Assembly (NCBI GenBank): GCA_949361645.1
Contig: OX442427.1
Span: forward strand, 620,181-684,180
DNA: 64,000 bases
Source: Spongilla lacustris
Lineage: Eukaryota > Porifera > Demospongiae > Spongillida > Spongillidae
Direction of reading: 5' to 3'
Part shown: positions 46,101 through 56,514 of the stretch, one piece after another
How the letters are laid out: each line of letters opens with the position of its first letter
Numbering within the stretch: position 1 is the first letter of the stretch
Notes under the pieces: model-generated
Told to the model about the DNA's origin: nothing
Databases searched by the model: none
The model's input: the letters and a program-made list of their open reading frames with translations, nothing else
Program-made: the position numbers and the translations under genes

Positions 46101-47022
46101 TGACGGCATTTTGAAGAAAACAAACCAGACGCGTCAAGCATTTGGAAGAAACGTGACTACTATTAAAATATAGTAACTGTAGAGCACTATATAGAACGTG
46201 TGCAACCACAAGCGCAAAAGCAAGGGTTTACTATCCTAACTTTTATGTCTTCCACGGGCCGATAAAATCTGTTGTGGGCTATTGCTAACATAACAATGTT
46301 GCTATAGATCGAATTTGTGTCAAGCATAGCTCCCCTTACGAAAATAATAAAACAAATCCAACTCGGCAGTAAGTTTCTAACTTATTGGTTCTAGTGCTTC
46401 CGCATAACGGTTAACATTACGCTTCAATCGTGACAAAGATACAGCGCAATAAACCTCTTATCCGAGCAAATCTTATCTTATCAGATCCGGAAGAAGAAGA
46501 AGAAGAAGGAATCGCCCATGTTTTCAGGTTCTAGTGTGGGAACGAGTGAGCGTTATCTCTGTTGTCTGAGCTTTCTAAGCGTCGGCAGTTTTACTACATT
46601 GTAGGTAATCGTTGGCTGTATCCAAATACGCTCGCTAAATTCCAACTGATTCTACGGTGCAATGACAATAGTGAAATCTGGTGTTTTGCTAATCGTATTC
46701 ATGACACTTCAAACCCTACATAGGACCTACTAACGTAGGTCCTGATAGGTAAGGGTCCTGACGTAAGGTCTACATGTAAGTTATATACATGTAGTTAAAA
46801 AGATATATATTAAAAATTTCATTACAAGAAAATTGATGTAGATGTAGGATTTGTGGGTGCTATTTATGTACAAGAAGGATTTGTGCAATTATGAAATTCA
46901 CTAAACCTCATGTCTGTATGCTTCCGAAAATAAAGAAAATAGAAGAGGAAGAAAAGAAAATAGAAGAGGAACAAAAGAAAGTGAAGGCAGTTGAAAGAAG
47001 TGATAGATGCAGTACCATGTGA
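36902..47022 (+). CDS. Rab-like small GTPase copy B (seven exons, last acceptor altered)
   Basis: Exons 36902-37022, 37218-37281, 37710-37770, 39513-39590, 40325-40480, 40574-40609 and 46912-47022; phases agree (about 208 aa). It resembles Rab8/Rab10-type GTPases that control exocytic traffic: P-loop GEDYVGKT (residues 16-23), switch I ATMSTIVGDF, DTAG (63-66), MLVYDITRQRTFD, G4 VGNKCDLDS, G5 region FREISPKS, then a charged helix ending DRCSTM (CaaX). Two oddities. Residue 67 is Leu (DTAGLE) where Rabs have the catalytic Gln. The acceptor of exon 7, AG in copy A (CCTTAG/GTC), is AT here (CCTCAT/GTC), although the exon frame is open. Intron 6 holds a ~2-kb donor array and ~4 kb of inserted elements. 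It may be an expressed variant or a young pseudogene. Confidence 0.65.
37383..37645. repeat. ~22-bp pyrimidine minisatellite, Rab copy B intron 2
   Basis: About 11 units of CACCTTCCCTCTCCTCCCAC plus AC. The same array occurs at the same place in copies C and D. Confidence 0.95.
38640..38766. repeat. 27-bp minisatellite AAATAAACATAACCAGAAGA+GCCCTCC
   Basis: Five units here. Copy C carries a single unit at ~53340, so the expansion postdates the duplication. Confidence 0.9.
39224..39335. mobile_element. Foldback/MITE, TIR AGTCTTGTACCCAGACCCAC
   Basis: A 112-bp near-perfect palindrome: left arm through GATGGATTACATCACC, right arm its inverse complement ending TGGGTACAAGACT. Related copies lie at 53986-54097, 57070-57154 and 48589-49359. 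Confidence 0.85.
40042..40112. repeat. (GC)n/(CA)n microsatellite in Rab copy B intron 4
   Basis: A GCGCGC stretch running into a CA tract. Confidence 0.95.
40610..42617. repeat. 27-bp donor-containing array, Rab copy B intron 6
   Basis: About 74 units of GGTAAGGGTCCTGATGTAAG plus GTCTATA starting at the splice junction after exon 6 (GCAAAG/GTAAGG). Variants (GTCTGCAG, GTCTATGG, TTTTGATG) recur in blocks: the stretch near 40910-41010 reappears near 41275-41360 and 41860-41970, so parts of the array were duplicated as higher-order units. One short interruption at 41970-42060. Remnant units also lie at 46738-46785 just upstream of exon 7. Confidence 0.97.
42622..42926. mobile_element. AT-rich foldback (MITE-like) element
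   Basis: A 305-bp palindrome. Left arm ACAAGATATAAAAATTTAAT..., right arm its inverse ending ATATCTTGT, with a short centre containing TTAGCA/TGCTAAAT. It abuts the end of the 27-bp array. Confidence 0.85.
43352..43428 (-). pseudogene. Exon fragment resembling Ldh_2-type malate/lactate dehydrogenase
   Basis: Minus-strand open segment with an AG acceptor at 43430-43429 and a GTGAGG donor after 43352. It reads GQTFMAIIPDAF then TTGFEERM. The pattern G.F.MAI.P..F..GFEERM is what I recall from the Ldh_2 (malate/ureidoglycolate dehydrogenase) family. No neighbouring exon could be confirmed, so it is probably an isolated fragment. Confidence 0.35.
43665..44120. repeat. Purine minisatellite (GGAGAGAGGAGGGAAGGGGGA)
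   Basis: About 15 units of a ~22-bp G/A repeat, degenerating after 44000. Confidence 0.95.
44640..44800 (-). pseudogene. Decayed copy of the repeat-protein gene at 45546-46109
   Basis: The minus strand retains scattered matches to that gene's start (SRR..REKNSAR, CADESRDE) with frame breaks. Its upstream flank 44835-45335 is ~95% similar to 46235-46735, the flank of the intact copy. Confidence 0.7.
44835..45335. repeat. ~500-bp direct repeat, copy 1
   Basis: Nearly identical to 46235-46735. Includes GGCCGATAAAATCTGTTGTG, an AGAAGAAGAAGAAGAAGG run, and ends in TTTTGCTAATCGTATTCATG, a segment that also lies upstream of Rab copies B (36845) and D (54613). Confidence 0.9.
45546..46109 (-). CDS. 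Unrecognised Lys/Glu-rich protein with 18-aa tandem repeats
   Basis: A single open frame of 187 codons starting ATG at 46109. The N-terminus is basic (MPSRRSRREKN), then acidic (DDSCADESQDMECEERD). The middle consists of five to six copies of an 18-residue unit ESKKESAKAQYWLDP plus linker, encoded by 54-bp repeats. The end is Lys/Arg-rich. Repeats of the K.SAKAQY..DPES kind remind me of N-terminal parts of repeat proteins amplified with transposons in sponges, but I cannot name a family. A decayed second copy with the same 5' flank lies at 44640-45335, so the unit has been duplicated in tandem. Both units lie inside intron 6 of Rab copy B, on the opposite strand. Confidence 0.55.
   Translation of the reverse strand: MPSRRSRREKNRASNRAKKIAKLNDDSCADESQDMECEERDSFHEAHEKKKACDRKHYKANSESMKESAKAQYWLDPESMKESAKAQYWLDPESKKESAKAQYWLDPESKKESAKAQYWLDPESKKESAKAQYWLDPESKKESMKAYYDQNRELILASKQAQNQANPKAKRVISSKKNSRRKRNPTR
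46235..46735. repeat. ~500-bp direct repeat, copy 2 (5' flank of repeat-protein gene)
   Basis: See copy 1 at 44835-45335. Being upstream of the intact frame on the minus strand, it is the likely promoter/5' UTR of that gene. It stops just before remnant 27-bp Rab array units at 46738. Confidence 0.85.
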
Positions 47023-47051
47023 ATTAACTATTGATGGCATTCATTATGTAA

Positions 47052-47322
47052 CAAAACATTCTCTCTGAGAAAGTTGGTTAGATATAGGATTTGAAGGCAA
47101 TGGTAGTATAAAAAGGAATGGAACAAGGGAGGATCAAGGATGATACGAATTTATTTAAACAGTCCTATATTTAGCACTTTTGTAGTACGGTACATCTTTC
47201 GTTGCTAAATATAGGACTGTTAAAAAATCATATCATCCTTGATCCTCCCTTGTTTCTTTCCTTTTTATACTACCATTGCCTTCAAATCCTATATCTAACC
47301 AACTTTCTCAGAGAGAATGTTT
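47052..47322. mobile_element. Foldback (MITE-like) element downstream of Rab copy B
   Basis: A 271-bp palindrome with arms ACATTCTCTCTGAGAAAGTT... and ...AACTTTCTCAGAGAGAATGT. The centre holds TTTAGC...GCTAAAT like the element at 42622-42926. A partial relative lies at 56515-56640. Confidence 0.85.
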
Positions 47323-47329
47323 TTCTTGC

Positions 47330-48588
47330 TTCATTCATTTTTTAAAAATCAGTGGCAGGCCCTACTACCAGCGGACTCAGTAGTACATGTATACATGTAC
47401 ATGTACTTTAGAACCCGTACATATCAACTTTATTGCCTAGCAACACAATGTTTACTGTTATGTCACATTTGCAGCTGTTGACGTTCTAGATCGAAACTCG
47501 CGAGCCAAGCTTATGCACTGCCTTGATCATAGCTCGATTGGATTCAACATTTGCATGCAGCGACAGCTATATAGCTAGTGTAACAAGCAGACGCGCGGAT
47601 CCACATTGCACCAGAGGCAGAGATAATGATTGTACCAAACTCGCGGAAGGAGTATCACTGTTGGCGTCGTTTAGAATCAATTAAGGCAGACAATAGCTGA
47701 ACAAAGTTACACATAGCTGATGGACGTGGCCCGGCTTGCGATTTCTAGAACATAAACCAGAATGTATACTATGACAAATTACTGTGCTACGGGTGTTTCT
47801 TTGGCCACTTTATTCTGCCCGCAAAAATCGTATGGCAGTTAAAGCTATTGATGCAGCACTTTGTAGTGGAAACTATTAAACTTACTTGGCAGGCGCGGCG
47901 GAGGGTGTCCATATTTGGGGGGGCAGGGGTAAAAAAGATAATTATATTCATACCAATGCGTAGTACCCCTCCGTCCACCCCCACTGAAAAAGAAATGGTC
48001 CGTGTTTAAATAAGCGTATCTTTGTAATCGTTCATGCTTCCTCGTACCCTGTTTCAACATTTCAGAAAAGAACTGGTACTCCAACAAGATTTTAAAAGAA
48101 GAATTGCACGCAGCTGCGCTCATGATTTCATAATTACGTCAATACGCTCGTTTAAACACGGGCCATTTTTTTCGGTGGGAAATGTACCGAATTCGCTGCA
48201 TGATCATTTCATTCCTTGGCTGCATCCTCCAGATTTATGCATTCTGCTGGCTCTTTATGCACATGCAAGTTGAAGCCGTTATTAAATCTTCTTTCTGTCT
48301 CAAATAGGTAAACAGTTGTCTCATCGTCGAAATTATGTCTATACTTGCGTTTGACGTTGATGTCTTGTAGTTTTTTTAAGGGTACTGACTTGACAACTCA
48401 CAGAACTACATGTACTCTCTTCGAATTTGTTCCCCCAGCCCCTATTCAAAACCGCACTTTGTATAACGTTTGCCTTCAGTATGCATGTATTTCTTCGGAG
48501 CGGACCATGATTCATGCAATAGAACCTGCCTTCATTTCATCCACACGCACCCAAACAAAACACCGATAAATAAGTCATTCACAGGAAG
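47330..48588. other. Intergenic sequence, no gene recognised
   Basis: Short open frames only. 47899-47985 contains a G-rich stretch (TATTTGGGGGGGCAGGGG) like those at 49604-49695 and is probably part of an old transposon end. Confidence 0.5.
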
Positions 48589-49359
48589 TAGTCTCGTACC
48601 CAGACCCAGATTCTCACAGCAGCGGATGGATTACATCACCGCTACGTGAAAAGTGGGTCTGGAGAAATGCCCAACAAAAGTACCATTTGATGTTACGCAA
48701 TCGAATTGGTGCTAAGCACCTGTGACGTCACAAACGAGTGCAACATGTTAATACATTGCATGGTTAACTAACCGGTAGAGACATGGTATACCGTGGTACT
48801 GTGTACATTTCGCTTACCTAAGGCCCTAAAGCCCAAAGGACCCGTAAAGTTGTGTGTGGCAAGCGAAACAAACCACAGGAGTATCCGAAGAGGGAGTAAA
48901 AAGGGCTGAGCTACCCTGCCGTACAAAAAGCTACAAACTGTTTGTAAGGGCGTGCGTGACCCGTTTTAACTTAAGCGAAGGGCGCGAAGGTCGTTATGTG
49001 CTGCTGCCTGGTTGTTGGCTTCCCTCACTGCCACGTTGTGTTTGACAGTATGGCGGCGAAGCTCCGCCCTTTTTACTCCCTCTTCGGATACACCTGTGGT
49101 TCGTTTCGCTTATCACACACAACCTTACAGGACCGTTAGGACCTTTGAATACACAGTACTGTGTCTCTACCGGTTAGTTAACTACGCAATTTATTCACAT
49201 GTTGCACACGTATTTGACGTCACGTAGCACTGCATTCTGATTGGGCGCGTGAATTCACGCGCACTCAGAACGACTTTTGTTGGGCATTTCTCCAGTTTTC
49301 ACGTAGCGGTGATGTAATCCATCCGCTGCTGTGATTATCTGGGTCTGGGTACGAGACTA
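48589..49359. mobile_element. 770-bp foldback element, TIR TAGTCTCGTACCCAGACC
   Basis: Two long inverted arms (48589-~48970 and ~48980-49359). The ends are TAGTCTCGTACCCAGACC and its inverse GGGTCTGGGTACGAGACTA. Internal inverted matches include AACCACAGGAGTATCCGAAG with its partner near 49080. No transposase frame is present. Same TIR family as 39224-39335. Confidence 0.85.
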
Positions 49360-49367
49360 CACAGTAA

Positions 49368-49530
49368 GCTAGTCTCGCAAGCCAGACCTGCTTCGATCGT
49401 TGTTGACGATCGATTACAATGGCCTGGGAACCAGTAGATGGAACTACTTATCCTGGTCCCCAGTCCATTGTAATCGATCGTGAAGTAGGTCTGGCCAAGG
49501 ATTGTTAACATTACAGCTTGCGAGGCTAAC
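49368..49530. mobile_element. 163-bp foldback element (CTAGTCTCGCAAGCCAGACC)
   Basis: Arms GTCTCGCAAGCCAGACCTGC... and the inverse, ending AGCTTGCGAGGC, with internal ATCGATTACAATGG / CCATTGTAATCGAT. It sits 8 bp from the previous element, with a similar but distinct terminal sequence. Confidence 0.8.
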
Positions 49531-49603
49531 CCTATTTAAACACACAGTCACTGACAGTACAGAAATCGCAATAAGATTAAAGTTATTCATAACCTGATGG
49601 TAG

Positions 49604-49695
49604 CGCAAGGGGGGGGGGGGGGGCTGAGCCCCTCCACCTCGATATTTGGGGGGGCAATAGCCCCCCCAGCCCCCCCTGCTCCGCCGCCCCTGCTT
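49604..49695. repeat. G/C-run transposon-end-like sequence
   Basis: Poly-G, then GCTGAGCCCCTCCACCTCGA, and CCGCCGCCCCTGC. Such runs are typical of terminal parts of hAT-like elements. Only sequence similarity by eye. Confidence 0.35.
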
Positions 49696-49924
49696 GGTTT
49701 GAAAGTCAACTTGTCACATTTGTTCATGCACAATTCTAATTATACGTGAAACAGTGACATGGAAACGCTTTTAATAAGCATTGCATATTACGTAATGATT
49801 ACGTACTATATTTGGCGCGCGAGAACAGCTGCAAATTACGTATATCGGTTACATGTATCTGATACCTGAATCTTTAAAACCTTTCCTTTCTCGAGTTATA
49901 CTCCCCCATAATGTCTGGGAACGA

Positions 49925-51523
49925 GAACTACGATTATTATTATTTTTTTTTAAATAACGACTTTTACACAAAAACAACATTGATCACAAAGAAAAAAGTT
50001 AAACACCTAGCCTACCTACAAAAGTGTCAATTAACTATCTCTCGCCCCATAATGGACCTAGCCACTGACCTTACCAGAGAGATGCTGAGGTGACCATAAA
50101 TGTCTCTGACAACAGTAGACTTTGGTCGACCCTGATGCAGGGCCAGCAAAGTGGCCAAGCGAGAAAAAACGCTTTGTGCCTCTCTTCCCCAATTGCCAAA
50201 TGTTTCCACTGCAAGAGGAATGCACGACCATCCGAGTGCTTGGCACCTAGCATCATTAGCTGCATGCTTCCTTGTCTCAGCAGCCAAGGCTGCGGCTCCT
50301 TCATTGATGCTGGCCTCATTCAGGGTGACTGGGGTAAGAGGAGAGGTAACAGTGACGTCAAAGGCAGCTGGCTTAGCCCTATCCCATCCATCAACCAGCA
50401 CATCAGCAGGTCGTGTGTAATTGTGTGTTCCCAAGAGCCCTCTACCAACCTCAATTCGTACAGATAAGTGGGCACGACGGCAAAAGTCAGCAATGATGTT
50501 TTGCAGGCGGTTGTGTCTAATGACCACATCACCCCCATGTCTGCACAAAACCGCATGATGGCCAAGTGGGTCCAAAGCAGTGTCTGGACAGAAAGGGCAA
50601 GAGGCTCTAGCAGTAGGGTTCATGCCAAGCCACCATTTCACTGCTGTATGGAATTCAGAAGAGTCAAGATGCAATCCAAGACCCACAGAAGGAACAACTG
50701 ACAACCAAGAGCTAGCATGAGCAGCAGAAGAAGAAAGAAGACGTGCCTTGTTAGCAGGAGAAGAGGTCATCATAATTGAGTGAAAAAGATGACTGTCTAA
50801 TTTCCTGGACAAGGCATGCTGGGAAGGAGGAGAGGATAAAATAGCTTCTAAAGTGATGACATCACTAGTGGATACAAGAGTGTTGAACCTTGAAATAGCA
50901 CTCACTAAATGCCTGTTGCTAGCCCTACCGATACCTGAGCAAGATAAAGAAGAGATGAAAGCAGCACAGCCATGGTGAGAAAGAGACCGAAATCCTAAAC
51001 CTCCAAAACTCAGGCTAAGTCGTGCTTGCTGCCAATGAACATCAGGAATGTCGACTGCCAAGCATGAGGAGAAACAAATCCTTACCTCTTCATCAAAGGA
51101 CTGTAGGGAGTCAGCGGAAATACTTGGAGGAGTGGTTCTTGCTAAGTGAACAAGTTTGCAGAAACTGCCACATATCCTAAGGAGAGATGTTGCCACATGG
51201 AGATCCGCTGCAGCTACATCCACCAAAGCTGATAGTAACCCCTTAGCTTGGGAAGCTTTCTCACAAATGAAATGGGTGCAATGTAGGTAATCACCTATTG
51301 GAGCCCCAAGTATGTCAAGGTTAGGCAGGAGTGAACTTCTCACAGAAGGAGGGAAAGCAGTGTTGCCCATCCTACCAAACAATTCACATTTGGTCAAATT
51401 GATATGGATACCCAGAGCAGGGCCCACTCCATCATCAGACACAGCCTCACTCTCAGCAGCCACAACCACTCCATCATCAGACACAGCCTCACTCCCAGCA
51501 GCCACAGGGCAGGCTCCGCTCAC
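49925..51523 (-). mobile_element. LINE-type retrotransposon 3' end (reverse transcriptase thumb, zinc finger, nuclease-like end)
   Basis: An open minus-strand frame (51523 to the stop at 50027) is followed by an A-rich (TAA)n-type tail at 49931-49955. It starts inside the reverse transcriptase C-terminal part (LTKCELFGRM, LGAPIGDYLH, LLRICGSF, HLARTTPP), then has a zinc-binding segment (CPFC ... HHAVLC) and a restriction-like nuclease candidate (RPADVLVDGWDRAKPAAFDV). The catalytic RT motifs are missing, so it is 5'-truncated, as is usual for LINE copies. The cut edge is fused to Rab copy C exon 1 at 51524. Confidence 0.75.
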
Positions 51524-52498
51524 GTAGGAAAGACGTGTATAATGATTCGTTACGTCAATGATAGGTTTGCTGCTACTATGAGTACAAGTAAGGTGCCCGC
51601 TAATATAGGTCTAGCTATAGACTTATACACTATAAATTAACGACTAAGAGCAACGCTGTGCAATTGTAGTATGTCATTGTATGGGCTCGTGGAAGTGACT
51701 GTGTGCGCGTGTGTATGTACGTGTGAGGCTATGATCCTTTTTTCTGCCTAAGTTGGAGTAAATTTCAGTACGAGGATAATTGCGTTACACGAGAAGAAAA
51801 TCAAGATGCAGATATGGTGAGCCGTATAGTTGTAGGCAGGCTAACCTGGGGGAGGGAGGTTTATAACTCTTCTTCGTACCACCTTCTCTCTCCTTCCATG
51901 CACACAAGTGACACCACCTTCCCTCTCCTCCCACACTACCTTCGCTCTCCTCCCACACCACCTTCCCTCTCCTCACACCACCTTCCCTCTATCCCTAACC
52001 ACCTTCCCTAACCTCCCAAACCACCTTCCCTCTCCTCACACACCACCTTCCCTCTCCTCCCACACCACCTTCCCTCTCTTCCCACACCACCTTCCCTCTC
52101 CTCCCACACCACCTTCCCTCTCCTCTCACACCACCTTCCCTCTCCTCCCACACCACCTTTCCTCTCCTCCCACACCACCTTCCCTCTCCTCCCACACCAC
52201 CTTCCCTATCTTCTCACACCACCTTCCCTCCCCTCCCACACCACCTTCCCTCTCCTCCCACACCACCTTCCCTCTCCTTACACACCACCTTCCCTCTCCT
52301 CACACACCACCTTCCCTCTCCTCCCACACCACCTTCCCTCTCTTCCCACACCACCTTCCCTCTCCTCCCACACCACCTTCCTTGGCATAATCTTTACCTT
52401 CATGATGACTTTTATATCACCTGACATGGTATTACAGGGATACTACTGGTCAAGAACGGTATCATAGAACGATGACTGCATACTTGAGGGGCTGCACG
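51524..52498 (+). pseudogene. Rab-like GTPase copy C, exons 1-3, 5'-truncated
   Basis: Exon 1 remnant 51524-51587 begins inside the P-loop (VGKTCIMIRY), exon 2 is 51753-51816 (joins to give STIGVNF, a canonical switch I) and exon 3 is 52438-52498 (DTTGQERYHR). Exons 4-7 are absent; similarity to copy B ends in intron 3 near 54120. The LINE replaces its start codon and promoter. Confidence 0.8.
51900..52388. repeat. ~22-bp pyrimidine minisatellite, Rab copy C intron 2
   Basis: About 21 units of the CACCTTCCCTCTCCTCCCAC type, as in copies B and D. Confidence 0.95.
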
Positions 52499-54130
52499 GT
52501 TAGTACCATTACATGCAGTTATTGAATGTGCTAGGTAACCAGAACTGCATGTAGTTATTATTATCAATGTGCTAGGTAACCAGAACATGTAGCTTTGTAT
52601 CCATCTGATATAGACACAGATTCAGGAATAGGTTTGGCAGGTCAGGTGACCACTGGCAGGTCAGGTGACCACTGTGTCAGTGTGGTCTTCATTAGCACAC
52701 TTATACCTGTTATACCTGCCTGCATTACCTGTTATACCTGCCCGCATTTCATTTTAGATTTTATTTGTGCAAAGATACAGTATCCATGTCTATATGACCA
52801 CAACTGGTATAAATCCCTGCTGCAAAGTGATGCAGATGTGAAAGAATACCAGTACTGTGTAACCATTTTTCCATCATGTTTCATTTCTGCCACACCTCTA
52901 TACTCTCTAGCAGTAGGCTTATGGGGCATGGCAGTGCGTAATGACACAAGTGATTTGTTTAACAACATTCAATATATACACGAATATATAGGGTGCACAA
53001 CAGGAGACAATATATGACCTATGAACCTAATCCCCTCATTATTGTACTGTACCTGGTCTACGACCATGTGCTTTATGCAATGGGTGGTGTAGATAGGTGC
53101 ACGGGTGTATGGTCAAGACTTGTCCAAAGTACCAAGGGGTGTGCCCCAGTGGACGTATGTATAGTTGTTTATTTTAACCCACTCACCTTGCAGTTCTGGA
53201 TAGTGACTTGTGTTCTTCCTCCCCTGTTGCCTCCAACTAATAATACCATAGCGAATTGTTACAGTTTCATTGGCTTTATAAATAAAGCTGACTCTGGACG
53301 TAATTTTGCAGTCACTAATTTTAAATACTATTTTTAAAAGAAATAAATATAACCAGAAGAGTCCTCCAAAAGACCTTAAAATGCAGGAAATGTGTTGGTG
53401 GGTGGGGCATAGCCCAGACCAGGGACTTACTTCTAATAGACCTCCTAGCTGGCCGGATCCGAAAGATGTCATATTTGGACAGTCTACATTCATGCACACA
53501 CATGGTTTGTATTGTTCTCTACAAAATGATTCTTGGCCCACATTGAAAATCTGACTGCTCATCATGTAGTTATGAACAGAAAATGTTATTTGCGTCCTCT
53601 GTAGGACATGCAGCAGAATAGTAATGTTTGCATTGAAGTGTCTTTGTGATGGGCAAAGATTTATAATCGTTTCTTTGAATACTTTCCACAAAATTAAATC
53701 TATTATATATATTTTAGACATAAAAACAATAGGATTCATGTAGCTATGAATAGTTTGTCCCAGAAAATCGTCCACTGTAGGACATGCAGCAGAATAGTAA
53801 CGTTTGCATTGAAGTGTAATTAAATGCTCCTTGTGATGGGCAAAGATTCTTTGAATACTGTCCACAAGGACATTAAAAAATTAAACTGTTAAGACAGTTA
53901 AACTAATACAATAAAACGATGTTATAAAATGTAGGGTTTGGAGGCCAATAAACTACAGACCTACATATAGCATGTTCAAGAAATTAGTCTCATACCTAGA
54001 CCCACACTCGCAGCTGCGGATGGATTACATCACCGCTACACCCTCAGTGGTGATGTAATCCATCCGTATCTGTGAGTGTGGGTCTGGGTACAAGACTATC
54101 AAGAAATATGTTTTGCTAAATGTAGCTCTT
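52499..54130 (+). other. Rab copy C intron 3 remnant
   Basis: Diverged duplicate of 37771-39360, including the foldback below. A stretch at 53560-53870 contains an internal duplication (GTAGGACATGCAGCAGAATA twice). No coding signal. Confidence 0.6.
53986..54097. mobile_element. Foldback/MITE, copy in Rab copy C
   Basis: Orthologous in position to 39224-39335, so the insertion predates the duplication of the Rab copies. Confidence 0.85.
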
Positions 54131-54389
54131 ACATTTTTTTGCTGCGGAAACCAACCCTCGGCCGGCGCCTTATATCACAAGGAAAGTGACTCAAAATGAA
54201 TATTTCGTATCCCTATTTTATGACTCAAATGATGCATTATGGCTAATAATAAATAAGCGTTTTTCGCAACAATTTTAGGCCCGAAACTATTTGCTCATCT
54301 AACCGCACGGTGCAAATACTTTTCTTGTAGTGCAATTTTTAATTGTACATATAAATAAAGCACTAAAACTAGCATAGTTTTTATGCTTT

Positions 54390-54540
54390 AATACTTAGAT
54401 AGTATCAAAAGCTTCCGCGCTTCGCGCGGGAGGGGGCATATCCCCCTCCCGCACCCACCCCCTTTTGGGAATCCACGCCCACTTTCTGATAACTTGTGCC
54501 CCCCCCTTAGAAAATTCCTGCATCCGCCCCTGATTCGCTA
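54390..54540. repeat. hAT-like element end (CAGGGGCGGATGCAGGAATT on minus)
   Basis: On the minus strand it starts CAGGGGCGGATGCAGG, followed by a G-run and GGGGGTGGG. CAGGGGCGGA is a common terminal sequence of nonautonomous hAT elements. It also holds a GCTTCCGCGCTTCGCGCGGGAG hairpin. Confidence 0.45.
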
Positions 54541-55129
54541 ATGTAATTACATTCATTATTTTATTAGGTCCGCAGTACATGTAATACATATATTGTACTA
54601 TACTATGTATGGTGTTTTGCTAATCGTATTCACGATACTTCAGTACACATCGTGATCACTGTATATAAATATGGCTGCAAATACAGATAAGAGTTATTTC
54701 GATCTTTTATTAAAATTTGTTCTCCTCGGTGAAGATAATGTAGGAAAGACGTGTATAAGGATTCGTTACGACAAGGATATGTTTGCTGACGAACCAAGTA
54801 CAAGTAAGATGCCCGCTAATATAGGCATATACCCGGTAGACTTATACACACTTTCTTATATAAATTAATGACTAAGAGCAGTATGTCATTGTAATAGTAT
54901 GAGCTAGCTCGTGGAAGTGACTGTGTGCGCGTGTGTATGTGCGTGTGAGGCTATGATCCTTATTTCTGCCAAAGTTGGAGTAAATTTCAGTACGAGGATA
55001 ATTGCGTTACACGAGAAGAAAATCAAGATGCAGATATGGTGAGCCGTATAGTTGTAGGCAGGCTAACCTGGGGGAGGGAGGTTTATAACTCTTCTTCGTA
55101 CCACCTTCTCTCTCCTTCCATGCACACAA

Positions 55130-55928
55130 GTGACACCACCTTCCCTCTCCTCCCACACTACCTTCGCTCTCCTCCCACACCACCTTCCCTCTCCTCACAC
55201 CACCTTCCCTCTCCTTACACCACCTTCCCTCTCCTCCCTAACCACCTTCCCTAACCTCCCAAACCACCTTCCCTCTCCTCACACACCACCTTCCCTCTCC
55301 TCCCACACCACCTTCCCTCTCCTCCCACACCACCTTCCCTCTCTTCCCACACCACCTTCCCTCTCCTCCCACACCACCTTCCCTCTCCTCTCACACCACC
55401 TTCCCTCTCCTCCCACACCACCTTCCCTCTCCTCCCACACCACCTTCCCTCTCCTCCCACACCACCTTCCCTCTCCTCCCACACCACCTTCCCTCTCCTC
55501 CCACACCACCTTCCCTCTCCTCCCACACCACCTTCCCTCTCCTCCCACACCACCTTCCCTCTCCTCCCACACCACCTTCCCTATCCTCCCACAACCTTCC
55601 CTCTCCTCACACACCACCTTCCCTCTCCTCCCATACCACCTTCCCTCTCCTCCCTCACCACCTTCCCTCTCCTCCCACACCACCTTCCCTCTCCTCCCTC
55701 ACCACCTTCCCTCTGCTCCCACACCACCTTCCCTCTCCTCCCACACCACCTTCCCTCTCCTCCCATACCACCTTCCCTCTCCTCCCACACCACCTTCCCT
55801 CTCCTCCCACAACCTTCCCTCTCCTCCCACACCACCTTCCCTCTCCTCCCACACCAGCTTCCCTCTCCTCCCACACCACCTTCCCTCTCCTCCCACACCA
55901 CCTTCCCTCTCCTCCCACACCACCTTCC
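55130..55928. repeat. ~22-bp pyrimidine minisatellite, Rab copy D intron 2
   Basis: The longest of the three homologous arrays (about 36 units). Length differs strongly between copies (B ~11, C ~21, D ~36). Confidence 0.95.
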
Positions 55929-56514
55929 TTGGCATAATCTTTACCTTCATGATGGCTTTTATACCACCTGACATGGTATTGTTGCATACTCCCCAGGGAT
56001 ACTGCTGGTCAAGAACGGTATCGTGAGATTATCACTACTGGATTCATGAGGGGCTCCATGGTTAGTACCATTTCATGCAGTTATTAATATTAATGTGCTA
56101 GGTAACCAGAACATGTAGCTTTGTATCCATCTGATATTATTTCTGACACAGATTCAGGAATAGGTCTGGCAGGTCAGGTGACCACTGGCAGGTCAGGTGA
56201 CCACTGTGCCAGTGTGGTCTTCATTAGAGCACTTATACCTGTTATACCTGCCTGCATTACCTGTTATACCTGCCTGCATGTCATTTTCGATTTAATTTGT
56301 GCAGACCATAACTGGTATAAATCCCTGCAAAGTGATGCAGATGTGAAAGAATACCAGTACTGTGTAACCAGTTTTCCATCATGTTTCATTTCTGCCACAC
56401 CTCTATCCTCTCTAGCAGTAGGCTTAGGGGGCATGGCAGTGTATAATGACAACATTCACAAAGGTGGTTTATTTAACAACATTCAATACACAAGATATAA
56501 AACATTCTTAGTGT

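Noticed and set aside
48854..49227. Short plus-strand frames inside the 770-bp foldback
   Set aside because: They mirror each other across the palindrome and have no protein-like features.
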